Assembly: GCF_037975245.1 (NCBI RefSeq)
Contig: NC_092579.1
Span: forward strand, 1,238,501 to 1,302,500
DNA: 64,000 bases
DNA from: Apostichopus japonicus
Lineage: Eukaryota; Echinodermata; Holothuroidea; Aspidochirotida; Stichopodidae
Direction: 5' to 3'
Below, piece by piece: positions 23,523 to 34,883 of this stretch. The translations under genes were made by a program, and so were the position numbers. The notes under the pieces were generated by a model, which had not been told where the DNA came from, ran no database searches, and saw nothing but the letters and a program-made list of their open reading frames with translations. Every line of letters starts with the position of its first letter. Positions within the stretch are counted from its first letter, which is position 1.

Positions 23523-23756
23523 ACTTTTAATGAACTTCTGTGGGTCAAACTCAAAGCAATTTCGAATGGAAAAAAAAAATTGTTAAGATATTATCAAGAA
23601 ATGAACTATAATTAGGAAGATTCTTACATTAGCAACTAGCATGATTTCACCTCATTTTGTCTCAAAAGAAAACTTGTTCCATGTTTCCCAATTTGCACAT
23701 TGGATATTGCAGTGCTAGTATGCATATTTTCCTTGAGGAGGGGGGGGGGGGCGTTG

Positions 23757-23965
23757 ATGGAGCGATTTAAATCGATGATAAGTAAAATAAATCGGTGATA
23801 TGTAGAATGAAACTGGTATATGTCGATTTAAATCGATGATATGTAGAATGAAACTGGTATATGTCGATTTAAATCGGTAGAAGTCGATTTCAGCTGCTGG
23901 AAACTGGTATAAGTCGAAGGAAACTGGTATATGTCGATTTAAATCGGTATAAGTCGATCTCCCAT
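23757..23965. repeat. Minisatellite of ATCGATTTAAATCGAT-like palindromes
   Basis: Irregular units of GTCGATTTAAATCG, GATATGTAGAATGAAACTGG and GTATATGTCGATTT repeat across about 200 bp within the decayed element. Confidence 0.75.
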
Positions 23966-25489
23966 GATTTGAGACTGATGGCCCGCCATAGAGATCATCT
24001 ATTTCCTTCCTGACGCAAACAAGCAGTCAAAAGAACACAGAGTGTATAACATTAATCTGTTGAAAAAAATTTTAGGAGACGATGTGTGCAATCAGTTGCT
24101 CTTTGTGCATGCCTACTCAGGATGTGATTCTACTTCAAGGATTTTCGGCAACGGAAAAAGTCAGCCTTCCAAAAATTAGTGACATCTGATCCTGTCATGA
24201 AGTCCTGTGCTAGTGCATGCATTCTTCAAAACAAATCTCAATAGCACATATCAGATCTTGGCGAAGACCTGATGGTTGATCTCTTTGGTGACAAGTCTAC
24301 CGACACGCTATCATCACTGCGCCATATCATTTTCACCAAAAAAGAACGGCTTCCCCCAGGATCACCTGCAACATGATTCCATAGCCAACGTGTGTACTTT
24401 CAAAGTATGGTATGGAAGGGGATGGCAAATGAAATGAACCCAACTGAATGGGGATGGAAACAGGAAAATGATCAGTTAATTCCAATTATGACCCAAAACA
24501 ATGCTACGCCTGACAAACTCTTGAAAATAATCCATTGCAACCGTTCGAGGGGACGCAAATTCTCTCGATGCAGCTGCAGACGCTATGGACTCCCCTGCAC
24601 TGATGCATGTGGCCCTTGCCAAACTGAAAACTGTGACAATCCTAACAACACTCAGGAGGTCGATACTGAGGAGGAGGAGGATGACACTCAAAACTGAACG
24701 CTCTGAAACTTATTGTATGGAAAAAGGTGTTTGTGCATTAGATGATGGTGGGCAGCTGAAGGTCATGAGTTCAATTTCATAATGATTTAACAGTTCAGTG
24801 ATATCCAAAGTTGTCTTAATGTGTTCTTTGCCCCCAAAAACATAGGGATAGACACCAAGATCATCAAATTTGAGATGATATTACATAGTTATGATCATTA
24901 AGAGGTTCCGGCGGCTATCTTGAAAAAAACTTTTCCGGGGGTCCTACTTTGGTAAACATTTAGTATGTTATAAAGTACACTAAACCCTACCAGAATCAGT
25001 TGAGAAACCTTTTGTAGCATTTTTTTTTGGGGGGGGGGGGGTGGGTAAACTGTATTTGACCTGACTACTACAACTTGCAAGCCAACAGAAGCTCATTTGA
25101 AACCCCATCCAATGATTTTCTCTGATGAATACCAACAGATACCATAGTAGGTGTTCAGAGAATAATGAGTGGAGCATGTAATTGTCACTGCTATTCCTGC
25201 TCCCTGGAGTTCCATTGAACTTCTCAATCAGATGGATGTGAGCGAAGCTATTTCTTGACAAACTTCAAGTAGCTTCTCATTTGAAATGTAGTACATATAT
25301 AATAGTTTTCACCATGAAAATCTGTACTCCCTATCCTCTTCCTGTAAAACTGTTGTCTTATATGGGACAGCAGGTAGTATTCTGCAAGTTCTAAAACACC
25401 CTCCAGGATTAATTACTTCATGTGTTTCATGTCAACACGATACACTGAAACAATAGTTTTTATTTAAGCCAAAATTAATCCCAGTAAAC

Positions 25490-26005
25490 ATTTTGACGTC
25501 GGATCGACGTCGGGTTTAGGTCCAGATGGTCGGTTTAACGTCGGTGTCCAACATAAGTACGGTAGTAGTTCAGACGTCGGATTGACGTCACAAATTTAAC
25601 CTTCCACTTTTAGACGTCCTAAGGACTGCGGATGGACGTTTGTTAATATCATAATTATATAAAGGTAGTCTTTAGGACGTCGGATGACAGCCCTTTAATA
25701 TAAGTCGCGTTTCAATGGTCCATCCGACGCCGAAATAACCTTTTATAATGAACCTATAATAAAAGGTTCGTTGGATCGAAGTCGGATGAACTACGGACAG
25801 GCGACGTCGGACTGAGAACGTCCCTCCGACGCTCAAACGACCAGTCAGAATAGACTAGTCATAAACGGTTAGTTGGATCGACGTCCGCTCAACTACGGAC
25901 AGGCGACGTCGCACTGAGAACGTCCCCCGACGCTCAAACGACCAGTCAGAATAGAATAATCATAAGCGGTTAGTTGGATCGACGTCGGATGAACCACGGA
26001 CCCCC
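25490..26005 (+). repeat. ACGTC-rich repeat with ~102-bp tandem units
   Basis: Units start GGTTxGTTGGATCGA at 25,765, 25,867 and 25,968 (spacings 102 and 101) and contain CGGACAGGCGACGTCG and CTCAAACGACCAGTCAGAAT. The 5' part (25,490-25,760) is rich in GACGTC and GGATCGACGTCGG but not clearly periodic. Confidence 0.75.
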
Positions 26006-27267
26006 TCCTCCACCCCTCATACTTGGTTAACTTTAACACTGCAATCCTTGGTGTGACTTTATCTATTTCTGGTTTGCTGCCATCTCTATTTTATCTATTT
26101 TACCTATTTTTCCGCACTGTCTTACCAAATCTAAGAAGGAACGTCCAAGTACGATCAACTATTGGTAAGTCCAAGACGTAATTGATTTCGAAGTTATCCC
26201 AAATATCAAAAGAGTACCTTCTCAAGAACAAATTAATGAAATTAATTACAAGAAATTAATATTTCATCATCAAAACTTAACAGTTGTCGAAGAGATTAGT
26301 AATGTGGAAATACCACCAATCAATTACTGCAGGTTGAAACTAATATCAATTTAATCTATGATTAAAAGAAGAATTTGCAAAATGGTAACGGTAATTTGAC
26401 AAAACAATTTGTTCCACAAAAAAAGAAAAAAAGAAAGAATATCAGCATGATTGAGGTTTATTTATTTTATTTATGTGGCATTAAATAAGTTTGATACTTG
26501 TTAGGTTTAGCGATATAGATATGCTGTGAAATGATAGCAAACAGAGGAACAGACTCCTATGGATTTTTGTTGACTCTGTTTTTTGTTCGTCAAAAGGCAA
26601 TTAATAACAGCATGAAAACTGAAAGTCCAATTAAATGGGACATTCAGCCTTTTGTTGCAATGGGAACTCTTTATCACCTACTTAAACCAGATTTTGGCTT
26701 TTAAGTGCTATGCTGTACCTCTTACCTTTACTCATGTAAAAGCTCTTCAGCGCACAAACAAAACATAGTTTTGTGTTCTCTATAATAGGTTTTTAGAAAC
26801 AGGTTAATTTAAATTAGAGTTATTATCCTGGACTGGATTTATTGTCTTTATATGTAATTTCACTTTGACTGGATTTGATATTGTCTAGTGATATGAATTT
26901 CTGTCATATAAAATGCCTATTTGAATTAGACACACACAGCTACAATGTACTTATGATACTTGCTTTCCTCTGTTGTCATTGAACAGCTACAGTTTGAGAT
27001 ATGCTTCATAAAGCTCACAACAGCTGTGTGTGTTTCATACTTTAGTCTGGTTTCATGAATTATTCAGCATTCCACTCTTGTTGCAATGAGGTCATGTTTT
27101 TACCAATCTTGACATCATTATGAAACCAAATATGAAATTATTAGGATAAGTGAATGCAATCCATAGTGTTGGATTGATTTAAATCATGTTAACCTTTTGT
27201 TTCTTTCAATTAATTATTTCTCCATATTTTCATCCCTCTGCTTTCCTCCTCCCCTTCCCCATTTTAG
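26006..27267. other. Spacer, no recognised feature
   Basis: AT-rich sequence. I looked for exons that could join the candidate terminal exon at 27,268 and found none that was convincing. Confidence 0.3.
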
Positions 27268-27387
27268 AACAACCAGTTCATCAAGCAGTCTGAATCAGAG
27301 GAGATAGATGTGGAGATATATTTTTCAGACATCATCTCCAAGATGGGCGAAATGGGTTTCTTGCCTCACTCTAAGGAGTTACCATGA
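27268..27387 (+). CDS. Candidate isolated 3'-terminal exon (39 aa)
   Basis: A good acceptor (pyrimidine-rich tract ending CCCCATTTTAG) precedes a phase-0 open frame starting NNQFIKQSESEEIDVEI and ending GFLPHSKELP before a TGA at 27,385. The composition looks protein-like, and an AATAAA lies 0.9 kb downstream at 28,306. No upstream partner exon was found and the family is not recognised. A 40-codon open frame is not rare by chance, so this is only a candidate. Confidence 0.2.
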   Translation, partial: NNQFIKQSESEEIDVEIYFSDIISKMGEMGFLPHSKELP

Positions 27388-27393
27388 AAACAG

Positions 27394-27450
27394 TCGTCTT
27401 CCTCCTCCTCCTTCTCCTCCTCCTCCTCCTCCTCCTCCTCCTCCTCCAAG
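27394..27450. repeat. TCC microsatellite
   Basis: A (TCC)n tract with a few interruptions, directly after the candidate exon at 27,268. Confidence 0.9.
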
Positions 27451-28329
27451 ATCTACGACGATGAGCAATCAGCATTTTGTACAAGACATTCTTTTGTTTT
27501 CTCTCGGATTGCATTCTTACACGTGACAGCCAAAAAGAGATGCTTTTGTAAAAGGCTCAAAAAAGTAAAAAAAGAGTAATAATAGATTCACTGTCGGCAT
27601 ATATTTCAGTTGATGAAGATCCTGCTCTCGAAAGAACTGGTAAACGGTTACAGATGGAGGCACAGTACCGCAAGGGAGAGAGAGAGAGAGAGAGAGAGAG
27701 GTGGGTGGAGAGAGAGAGACATATTGTATGGGGTACAAATCTTGCTTGTTGTCATAGTTATGAGTAATGAGATATTCTCAATATTTTAGTGAAAGGTCTG
27801 TGTGCAAGACAATGATTTTCCACTTTACAAGGCAGTCGACTATGAAATTTTATTACAGGTAAAGCTTTAGTGAATGGTCGCGCAATGCTATTCCCTTTGT
27901 AGCTGTAGTTGTGCTATGTAATTGTGAATGTTTTTCAAGTCTCGTAACATTGCCTGCAGGAAAAGCAGAGGAAAAAAATGTTGTTTTTTCCCCTCTGGCA
28001 GCAATATCCGCAGATGTTCTAACAAATCGGAGTCATCGTGTAATCTAACATTTCTTCTGCTGATCATTCGTTGAAACTCATTAAAATAAGAGAACATTAA
28101 CTACATGTTTAAATGATAAACGTGGTAATTCAAACTATAAACGATTCAGTGTTCGAATCGTGATTGGATGGTTTTTCATATTGCTGATAAATATTCATGA
28201 TGTATTATTATTTGTGTGAGTTTAGAGAATGTTACGTTGCGTCCAGCACAATAATGTGTAAGTGATTATTAAACCAATTGATAACTTAGTGAGCAAATTT
28301 GAATCAATAAAAATGATGATATGCTTTAG

Positions 28330-29580
28330 TGGTATTCCTGTTTTATAGCTTCCAGGGTGTCCTTGAAGTAGGGCAGTCCCAAGTATCCACATGATGGCTC
28401 CTAATTATCCATCAAAAATGTTCTTGTTTGTGAATGATATATACCACTGGAAAGCATCTGTTTTGTCAGTTGACAAGCTTTTCATTCAGCTATACCCTTA
28501 CATATATGGTGAATATGTGTTAGCATATATGTTTGCATATTTATGAGGCCTAGATTTTATCAGTTGGGTCATTTTTTATTCCTAGCAGAAAACGTGCACT
28601 TAAACCTCCTATAAAGGTTTCTCCCTCTGAGCTCCAAGTTGTCAACAGGTTATTTCAAATGGGCACAGACTGATCCAAAGGGTTCAAAGATTAAAAATCT
28701 CAAATGGTGGAAAACTTGGCCAATTTCTCAAAACTATTTCACAATGTATAAAAACAGTCAACCATATGTGACTATTTTGATCTTAGGTAGCAGGTTATAT
28801 CTTTGTAACCTTTAAGTTAGTTCAGAAACATGGGTGAGAATGTCATTGTTTGTTGAAGTTGGAGGAGGGGAGAATGTCATTGTTTGTTAAGTTGGGGGAG
28901 GGGAGAGGGAGAAGAGGGGAGGGGATGGGAGTTTAATTGCCTTAACATGGACAGTAGTACTTATTTTCATAACTTTCTCGATGAGGATGTATATTAACTG
29001 TCTTGTAGAATCTCAAAGGAACTTGGCCGAAATCGACAGATTTAAGATGGCAAGTGATGGGAAAAACCAAACCAAGGCTTTAAATTTGAAGATGCTGACA
29101 TTTTGATTATGTTTAAATTGTCACTAGAGAGCATATGTAGTTGCTGGGCCACGGTTTCCTCTACAATGGTTTGTTTCACATGTTCAGATGGCTTACTTCT
29201 TGCATTAAGTCTATGTTTTTATGGACCACCTTCAGTTTCTGTAAGATGTGCAGAAGAGTATGCTTATTTTTGAGGGGGGGGGGGACAGATTGATGAGGAT
29301 GAACTCCCCTCCCCAATAACTCGATACACAAGTAGGGAACTTTTGGCAAAGGGAGAGTGTGTTACGGGCAGGGTGTTGGCAGTGGATATTTCAATGTCAG
29401 ATTATAAGCGTTTTCTCAGGATATATATACTTCCGAAATCAAAGGAATCTATGCAATGGTGATGCTTGTATGTTTATTTGAACGTGCGCTTGTGTGTGAC
29501 ACTTTGGCTTGTAAACAGGAGTACTCAAGCAAGAACATGATGCATAAACGTCATATTGAGTAACAAGGAAATTAATGATA
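28330..29580. other. Spacer, no recognised feature
   Basis: No exon, RNA gene or element end is visible. Only short purine-rich runs near 28,860-28,930 and a G-run near 29,274 stand out. Confidence 0.3.
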
Positions 29581-29635
29581 TTGTTGGAGATCAAAGGTTA
29601 TTTGAGGTCAACAGAGGTCAGAGGTTGTACATACG

Positions 29636-30001
29636 CAGTGGCGTAGGAAGGTACTTTTGAGTGGGGGGCTGAAGACTGATGGCCGGCCTGGGGGAAGGTT
29701 CTAAGGGGAGGGGGTGCCCCTCCCCTTTGGAATTTTTTTGCATTTTCAGGTGGCCTCAGATGCAATTTGGTGCAATATAGCACACTTCAACACCCACTCC
29801 ATTTTGTAAATAATTTTGCATTTTCACCTGGCCTTAGATGCAATTTGGTGCTCCAAATGAGATTTTTTTCTCATTTGGAAATGAAAAAGAGGTTTTCTGA
29901 CTTGCGAAGCGGGGGGGGGGGGGGGAATGATACTTCCGCCCCACCATATTTTTCACGGGGGGGGGGCTGGCGACCCCAGCCCCCCGGTTCCTACGCCCTT
30001 G
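29636..30001. mobile_element. hAT-like MITE, 366 bp, 8-bp TSD TACATACG
   Basis: The ends are CAGTGGCGTAGGAAGG and CCTACGCCCTTG, with perfect TACATACG on both sides (29628-29635 and 30002-30009). The interior contains an imperfect stem of ATTTGGTGCTCC / CTCATTTGGAA blocks. An inverted relative lies at 61,454-61,767. Confidence 0.9.
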
Positions 30002-30112
30002 TACATACGAGAACTGCAAAAGTGGAAGTTTGGATAAACTTGATGTTCGGTATTTGGATACACAGTGTTAATTGAAGGAAAACTATACTGGAACTGGTGA
30101 AGGTCTGGTCAA

Positions 30113-30178
30113 AGGTCAACAGAGGTCAACAGAGGTCAACAGAAGTCAACAGAGGTCAACAGAGGTCAACAGAGGTCA
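30113..30178 (+). promoter_or_regulatory. Seven AGGTCA half-sites at exact 10-bp steps (DR4 array)
   Basis: AGGTCA occurs at 30113, 30123, 30133, 30153, 30163 and 30173, with the variant AAGTCA at 30143, always separated by ACAG. Direct repeats with a 4-base gap are the known DR4 type bound by some nuclear receptors. TGGTCA at 30106 adds a 1-base-spaced repeat at the 5' edge. It lies about 0.8 kb upstream of the seven-TM gene 1. The array is fact; any regulatory role is inference. Confidence 0.45.
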
Positions 30179-30180
30179 AA

Positions 30181-30934
30181 GTGAAAACCTTCCTTTAATG
30201 TTTGTTCAGCAGAAGTCTCTCTCTACTGTAAATGAGTCTTTACTTATTTTACCTATTGCAAACCCACAAAAGAAAGCCTATATATCACTTTCAAGTTTCT
30301 CAAATAACTGAATGAAACACGATAACATAAATATATTCTGCTTCCACTTTCGGTGGTTTTGTGTGTGTGAGTAAGCTATCAAGAATATGCTTGGTCATAA
30401 TTAAGTACTTTCATTTAATCCTTCCTTCAAACACAGGTAGGTGCCTTCAAACTTTCACTTTTGTCAGCTTTCAATAGACGTGTTGTTTGTTATTACTTTG
30501 GCATAGTACTAATGTATGTAATACTTCCTTAAACACAAATGTGTGCATTAGTCTCTGACTGCCTCTGGACTTCTACCGTGTCATAACATGAAGCGGTGTA
30601 ATAATATGTACTTACAGGTATGCTGCCATATTTTGACACATGCATTGTAGAGTGTAACGTATTGTACATCGATATATAGACTAATCTTACGATCTCTATG
30701 GAAAACTACAAAGAAGAATTAGGGAGCTATAACGAAGTGACTTCATACAGGAAGAATGTTTGGAATAGCTGATGATCGTCGCAGCAGACGGCTATACTTG
30801 CACGAAGATATCAAATTACGGCCTCCTATTGTCTGATTTATATTGAAGATATATGAATGAATTTCAAGAACATTGATATTTCACGAGAAGTTTGATTGAA
30901 TTAACCAATATTTGGTAGAAATCGACTTGGCATC
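30181..30934. other. Upstream region of seven-TM gene 1
   Basis: No exon was recognised. The stretch 30,700-30,870 (GCAGCAGACGGCTATA and following) resembles sequence upstream of the pseudogene at 50,167, so part of the 5' flank was duplicated along with the gene. Confidence 0.35.
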
Positions 30935-33923
30935 ATGGAAGACGGACCATGGCCACCTATCGTCTGGTTTATAATGAAGATATCAGCTATATTTTATCAT
31001 AGACAAATTGTCGGTCAGCGAAGGTGTATGTCATGTGAGAAAGAATTTTACAAGAATGCCCGACGAGTACGCGACACCGCTAGAACTGTATCTGACGGCT
31101 ATCGGCGATCCCGTAAACATGAAGACTTTGATCTAACTTCCTGCTACGAGACGGTTTATGATGATAGCAGCATAACACGGGAAGGATCATCTAGTGAATG
31201 CTTGGCATGTGAATCACTTTGGTGGGATCGTTATGGTCACGTGATGAAATACACAGAAGAATCGATTGGTAAGATATACTTAACTGTATGGAAATTGCCA
31301 CTATGGAAATATCGGCTATCTAAAAATATATTGGGATATGTAGGTCAGTATATAGAGTGCGCACGGGAAGGGAGGGGCTGAGAGATCTCCAGGTGTGCTA
31401 CCTCATGCTTGCCCCCATCTCGTATGATATTAATTTAAAAAATTCAAGGAAGAAATTAAAATAAAATATAAAATAAAAATGAGAAAGTAAATGCTAAACT
31501 GAGAAAACGAAGGTTATTTCTTTTGGCATATAGGTTTATCAATAATATATAAGATGGCATTAAATGGTCTATGACAAACGTTTTACACGTTAACGCTTTC
31601 ATATTTGCACTCCCAAGGTGTGCTTGACTGTTTAAATTTCACTTTATTCCATTCATTATTTTTCTGAACAGGTTTTATAATCGTACTGTAAATTACCGTG
31701 TAGTTACAATATAGTGATTTGCAACACGGAAAAGTTTATAAGATACAGTGTGCCGGTTGCAAGATTAAATTTGTGTGAGAAGCTGTGTAAAGTACCCTAA
31801 AGTGCTCCCAAATATATATCAATATATGAACCGGAAAAATGAGATAGAAACTAATGAACTCCGACCCACCCCAAAGTACACAACCTACATAGGATGAGAA
31901 AGTGTTCACATAGAATGGTAACGAGACACTGTCAGTAAAGGAAGTTTCATATATACTGCATAAACTTTGCTGAGTTGTTGATGCTGTTATTATGGGGATG
32001 GGCGTGGGTGGTGGGAGGTGGGTGGTGGAGTGGGTGGTTGCTGTTTGTCAAACTGGGGTTCGAGAAGGGGGCTCTGATAGAAACGTTGGCTTTTATAAAG
32101 TGATGCAGAGTACTGACTATAGGAGAACCCGTGTGAATTTGCTTGGAATTCTTGTGGCACGGACGTGTTAACCTGACCCCTACGGTTCTTTGCGAAGTCT
32201 CGTTTTGGCGATAACTGTTTGACCCTCAGTAAAAACCTGACATCATTTTGTTTCTTTTCAGGTCTCAAGTATTGGAACCACCCAGGAAGTTGGTTCGTCT
32301 CCATTCTTATTCTGACTATCATAATTATTCTTGTGACTTACGAAGCTGTCGTACTTGAAAGAAATTATTTCGCTAAACATGATCGCATCGTGAATTTGTT
32401 GTCTTACATAGCATTCTACTCTCCACTAGTCGTCTTTCCGTGTATGACTGTCTATTCGAAGGTTAGAAGTGCATTCTCTTGGAGGGGAAGAGGAATATGG
32501 GCTACAACTCTAAATGCTCGCTTTATTGTACAGCGCCTCCAGTTTTTGGATCTTGCTGTCAAAGGTAAACGCTTTATCTTCTATCTATATCTCTTTTCCC
32601 GTCCACTCCCCACCACCCCACCTCTCCACCACTGCGTTGATTTTGTTTCCGTACTGGATACTACAGGATGCTTAGTGAAATAATCGGTACTATGGAGCTC
32701 TTCATGACACAGGTATGCGTGCAGCTGTACAGCAGCATTGTTGTTCTTGCCTTAGTATGCATGTACCGGGGCTCATAGCATCTCTTCACGACACAGGTAT
32801 TCGTGCAGCTGTATAGCAGCAGTTTACTCGTGACTGAGTATGTATGTAAATGGAGCCTCTGACAAAATCTTCATGACGCAGGTATGCGTGCAGCTGTACA
32901 GCAGCAGTTTATTCTTGACTGAGTATGTCCCATACGTTTACATTTGGCACACGTGGCGTCAAAAGTTTACGAGGATTCTAGACGTAAATTAGAGATAGTT
33001 AATGATGTCACTTAAGTATCTGATTCTTCTTACAGCTGATAATCAATGTTCTTTCAAAAGAAGCGTTTTTAAGGTACCATCAAGTGTAGTATTTCAATAT
33101 ACAGACATGGTTCCTATTCTTTACATGGTAATTTGTGCAAATGAACTTATGTGCCATGCCCCCACAAATTCTCTCAATACAGTAATACCAACATTCTTTC
33201 TCTCTTACAGGAGTACCGGCGAAACATTTCCTTGTCTTATGTCTCATTTGGCCTGTTTTTGCTGCAACTTACAGAACATATATTAAGTTAGGAATTAGGA
33301 GACAGACTGACTTATCTGATAAAATTAGTTGTCTAACCGTGGCTATTGCTGAGCTTATATGGGGTTGCTTTATGTTCCAGTTATTTCTGATAAGAATATC
33401 TTTTCAAAATCATTTTCAGCTTCTTTTGAACTTTCTACACAAATTTGAAGGAGAAACAGAATTATGCCAACAAGTAATAAGACGCGTGTTGGTCGATTTT
33501 AAATGTTATCAAAAATGCGTAGCTGCATATATGTCTGTCATGATACCCGCCTGTATCTTAGGCGCTGCGACTAGCATCTCGTGGTTCTACATGGTCAACG
33601 ACATGGTCAACGATGGTAGCAGAGACCACGAGTGGTTTGTAATGGAGAAAAACGTGAATTTTATGATCTGGTCCGATGTCGCCATGTTCTTTTGTCTTGG
33701 GCCTCTGGCTATTGGAGGATTCAACGCCAACTACATATGGGAGAACTTTCAGATCAGCGTGATCTTCATGAAACGCGATGAAGAGAGGAAATTCTGGGAT
33801 GATATCATTCGTTTTCTGAAGCAAGTCCAAGATGACGTGCCACTGATCTCTTTAACCACAGTCCTAGCGATGGTGGGTCTTTACGTCACTGTGGAATTTG
33901 GAAAGCAAGTAGTTGACTTTTGA
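30935..33923 (+). CDS. Seven-TM receptor-like protein 1 (possible gustatory-receptor-like)
   Basis: Exons 30935-31268, 32262-32564 and 33211-33923, both introns in phase 1, give a 449-aa frame. The first about 111 residues are hydrophilic and rich in Cys, Arg and Ser. Seven hydrophobic segments follow: about 122-143, 155-176, 218-238, 253-275, 318-339, 361-383 and 422-443, with a charged loop (276-317, with ELCQQVIRRVLVDFKCYQKC) between segments 4 and 5. The C-terminal segment ends GLYVTVEFG. Length, inferred inside N-terminus, seven segments and a TY..QF-like last helix fit the insect gustatory-receptor superfamily, known to have members in echinoderms and hemichordates; that placement is inference. 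Against it: no diagnostic QF and the introns differ from the usual phase-0 C-terminal ones. AATAAA lies at 34,495. A close paralogue is at 43,127. Confidence 0.75.
32700..32940 (+). repeat. ~85-bp tandem repeat in intron 2 of seven-TM gene 1
   Basis: Three units share CAGGTATGCGTGCAGCTGTA and CAGCAG, starting near 32,707, 32,791 and 32,876. One diverged unit is kept in the paralogue's intron near 45,455. Confidence 0.75.
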
Positions 33924-34035
33924 AGAGGGAACGTCGGTAGAAATCTCCGAATCTAGCTTTAACTTCAACATCTGATACACGACTTATGTCACAGATATAT
34001 ACTTTTTCCCTCTGTCGAACATGACAAATGGTTAA

Positions 34036-34275
34036 GGAGTGTTAGCTCAGTGGTTAACGCCGGTGCCTTTCAATCATAGGGTCCCCGGTTCGAGTCACTC
34101 CAAGATTAATGTATGTCGTCCAGTTACATAGTTGACAATTGACAATTCATAATCATGGACGTTAAATATGAATCTAAGAGACTGACTTCGGTCAGCTTGC
34201 GGCTTTGATAAGCCAATGATGGCTTCTTCGCGAGTTCCTGCTTGCAGGAGGATCTAAAATACATACATACAAACG
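34036..34275 (+). mobile_element. tRNA-derived SINE in the 3' region of seven-TM gene 1
   Basis: A tRNA-like head has TTAGCTCAGTGGTTAACG (A box) and GGTTCGAGTC (B box), and GGAGTG can pair with CACTCC. The body contains GCGGCTTTGATAAGCC and TTCCTGCTTGCAGGAG, and the tail is ATAC repeats. The anticodon arm is degraded, so it is not a working tRNA. If the AATAAA at 34,495 is used, the SINE lies within the gene's 3' UTR. Confidence 0.7.
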
Positions 34276-34883
34276 TACTGATCATCGTGATGCTCGTTAG
34301 ATCGCTTGAGTCCAATGTGGGATATGTATTTCTTTTATTTGCAGTACCGTCTCTCTTTTGCTCATTGTCAATATGCATTTTGATTTTGGAAAATATTTTG
34401 AGTTTCTACGTAGTTCAGTGGACAAATGATATAACAACGTAGCTAAGTATTCAGTATGCAGATATTGGTATCTAAGTTTATATTTTGTGTTGTCAATAAA
34501 TCCTACGAATTTTTCGCTTTTGTTATAACTCTGGGATTACGTAATGTATGTGTAAGCGTAACATAGTAATACACGGTTGGGTCAGTTAGGTATCTAGCAA
34601 CTGGCAATCACTCAAATCCATGGAAAAGAGTACAGGATTGTCAGGGCTGGTTTAAAAGAACAATGTTATCTTACATTGTTGTATTCTGTAAGGTTGTGAA
34701 GATGAACCTACATATTAATTATATGCAAATTAGGTAAAGTATATTTACATATTTGATGCGAAGCTAGTAACATGTAGTATTGCTGTGTCCAGGGACGTCG
34801 ATAGAGGGGGTGTCTCCACCCCCCCCCAAAAAAAAAAAAAAAAAAAAAAACTTGGTAAAACTGACGATAGTTGGAAAATTAAT

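Larger units (their letters stand above)
21743..24697 (+). pseudogene. Broken multi-copy element gene (HAYSGCDSTS / CXC-type protein)
   Basis: Protein pieces in three frames follow one another in a sensible order: a segment with LPTIVTFDQPLYWKAAEI and LMLGCFHTLMNVMGAIG (to 22,215); MITGKAVQRALRGHLV to HPDVYRKFLDGF (22,206-22,700); AGLSSDLVIEQTLMRSLKST and GGLTRGSGMTE (to 23,136); KRKDRAQALG (about 23,165-23,195); QLLFVHAYSGCDSTS (about 24,095-24,140); and a Cys-rich end RCSCRRYGLPCTDACGPCQ (about 24,565-24,625) with an acidic tail. From memory this order is typical of an uncharacterised, highly multi-copy protein family in cnidarian and echinoderm genomes; no function is established. Damage: at least three frameshifts, a hAT-like insertion at 23,250-23,522, a microsatellite at 23,757-23,965 and loss of the part between the HAYSGCD motif and the Cys-rich end. 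Confidence 0.6.
21265..25215 (+). mobile_element. Decayed 4-kb DNA element with ~400-bp inverted arms
   Basis: Left arm 21,265-21,690 and right arm 24,813-25,215 are inverted copies sharing long stretches such as GGGTTTCAAATGAGCTTCTG, TTGGCTTGCAAGTTGTAG, GTAGGACCCCCGGAAAAG and the complement of CTATGTTTTTGGGGGCAAAG. The left arm contains further internal direct and inverted subrepeats (a TCAGGTCGATATATGG block near 21,208 and its inverse near 21,720). The outermost ends and target duplication could not be fixed. The arms bracket the broken gene at 21,743-24,697. A related fragment with the same gene tail and GGCGGCCATTTTGAA repeats is at 51,340-52,600. Confidence 0.6.
29583..30180 (+). repeat. 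AGGTCA-rich repeat split by a hAT-like MITE
   Basis: Both sides of the MITE at 29,636-30,001 carry AGGTCAACAG-type sequence related to the satellite in P450 intron 4. The right part ends in a strictly 10-bp-periodic array (30,113-30,178). Confidence 0.65.

Noticed and set aside
27888-28097. Minus-strand open frame of 69 aa that looks helical
   Set aside because: The composition looks protein-like, but there is no family match from memory and no supporting splice or start context. It also lies in the possible 3' UTR of the opposite strand.
33002-33210. Extra coding exon before exon 3 of seven-TM gene 1
   Set aside because: The stretch is conserved with 47,465-47,678 and has AG sites, but reading through it breaks the phase between exons 2 and 3. 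It is better explained as a recently duplicated intron.
34036-34105. tRNA gene candidate
   Set aside because: The acceptor stem pairs, but the anticodon arm does not fold and a SINE body with ATAC tail follows.
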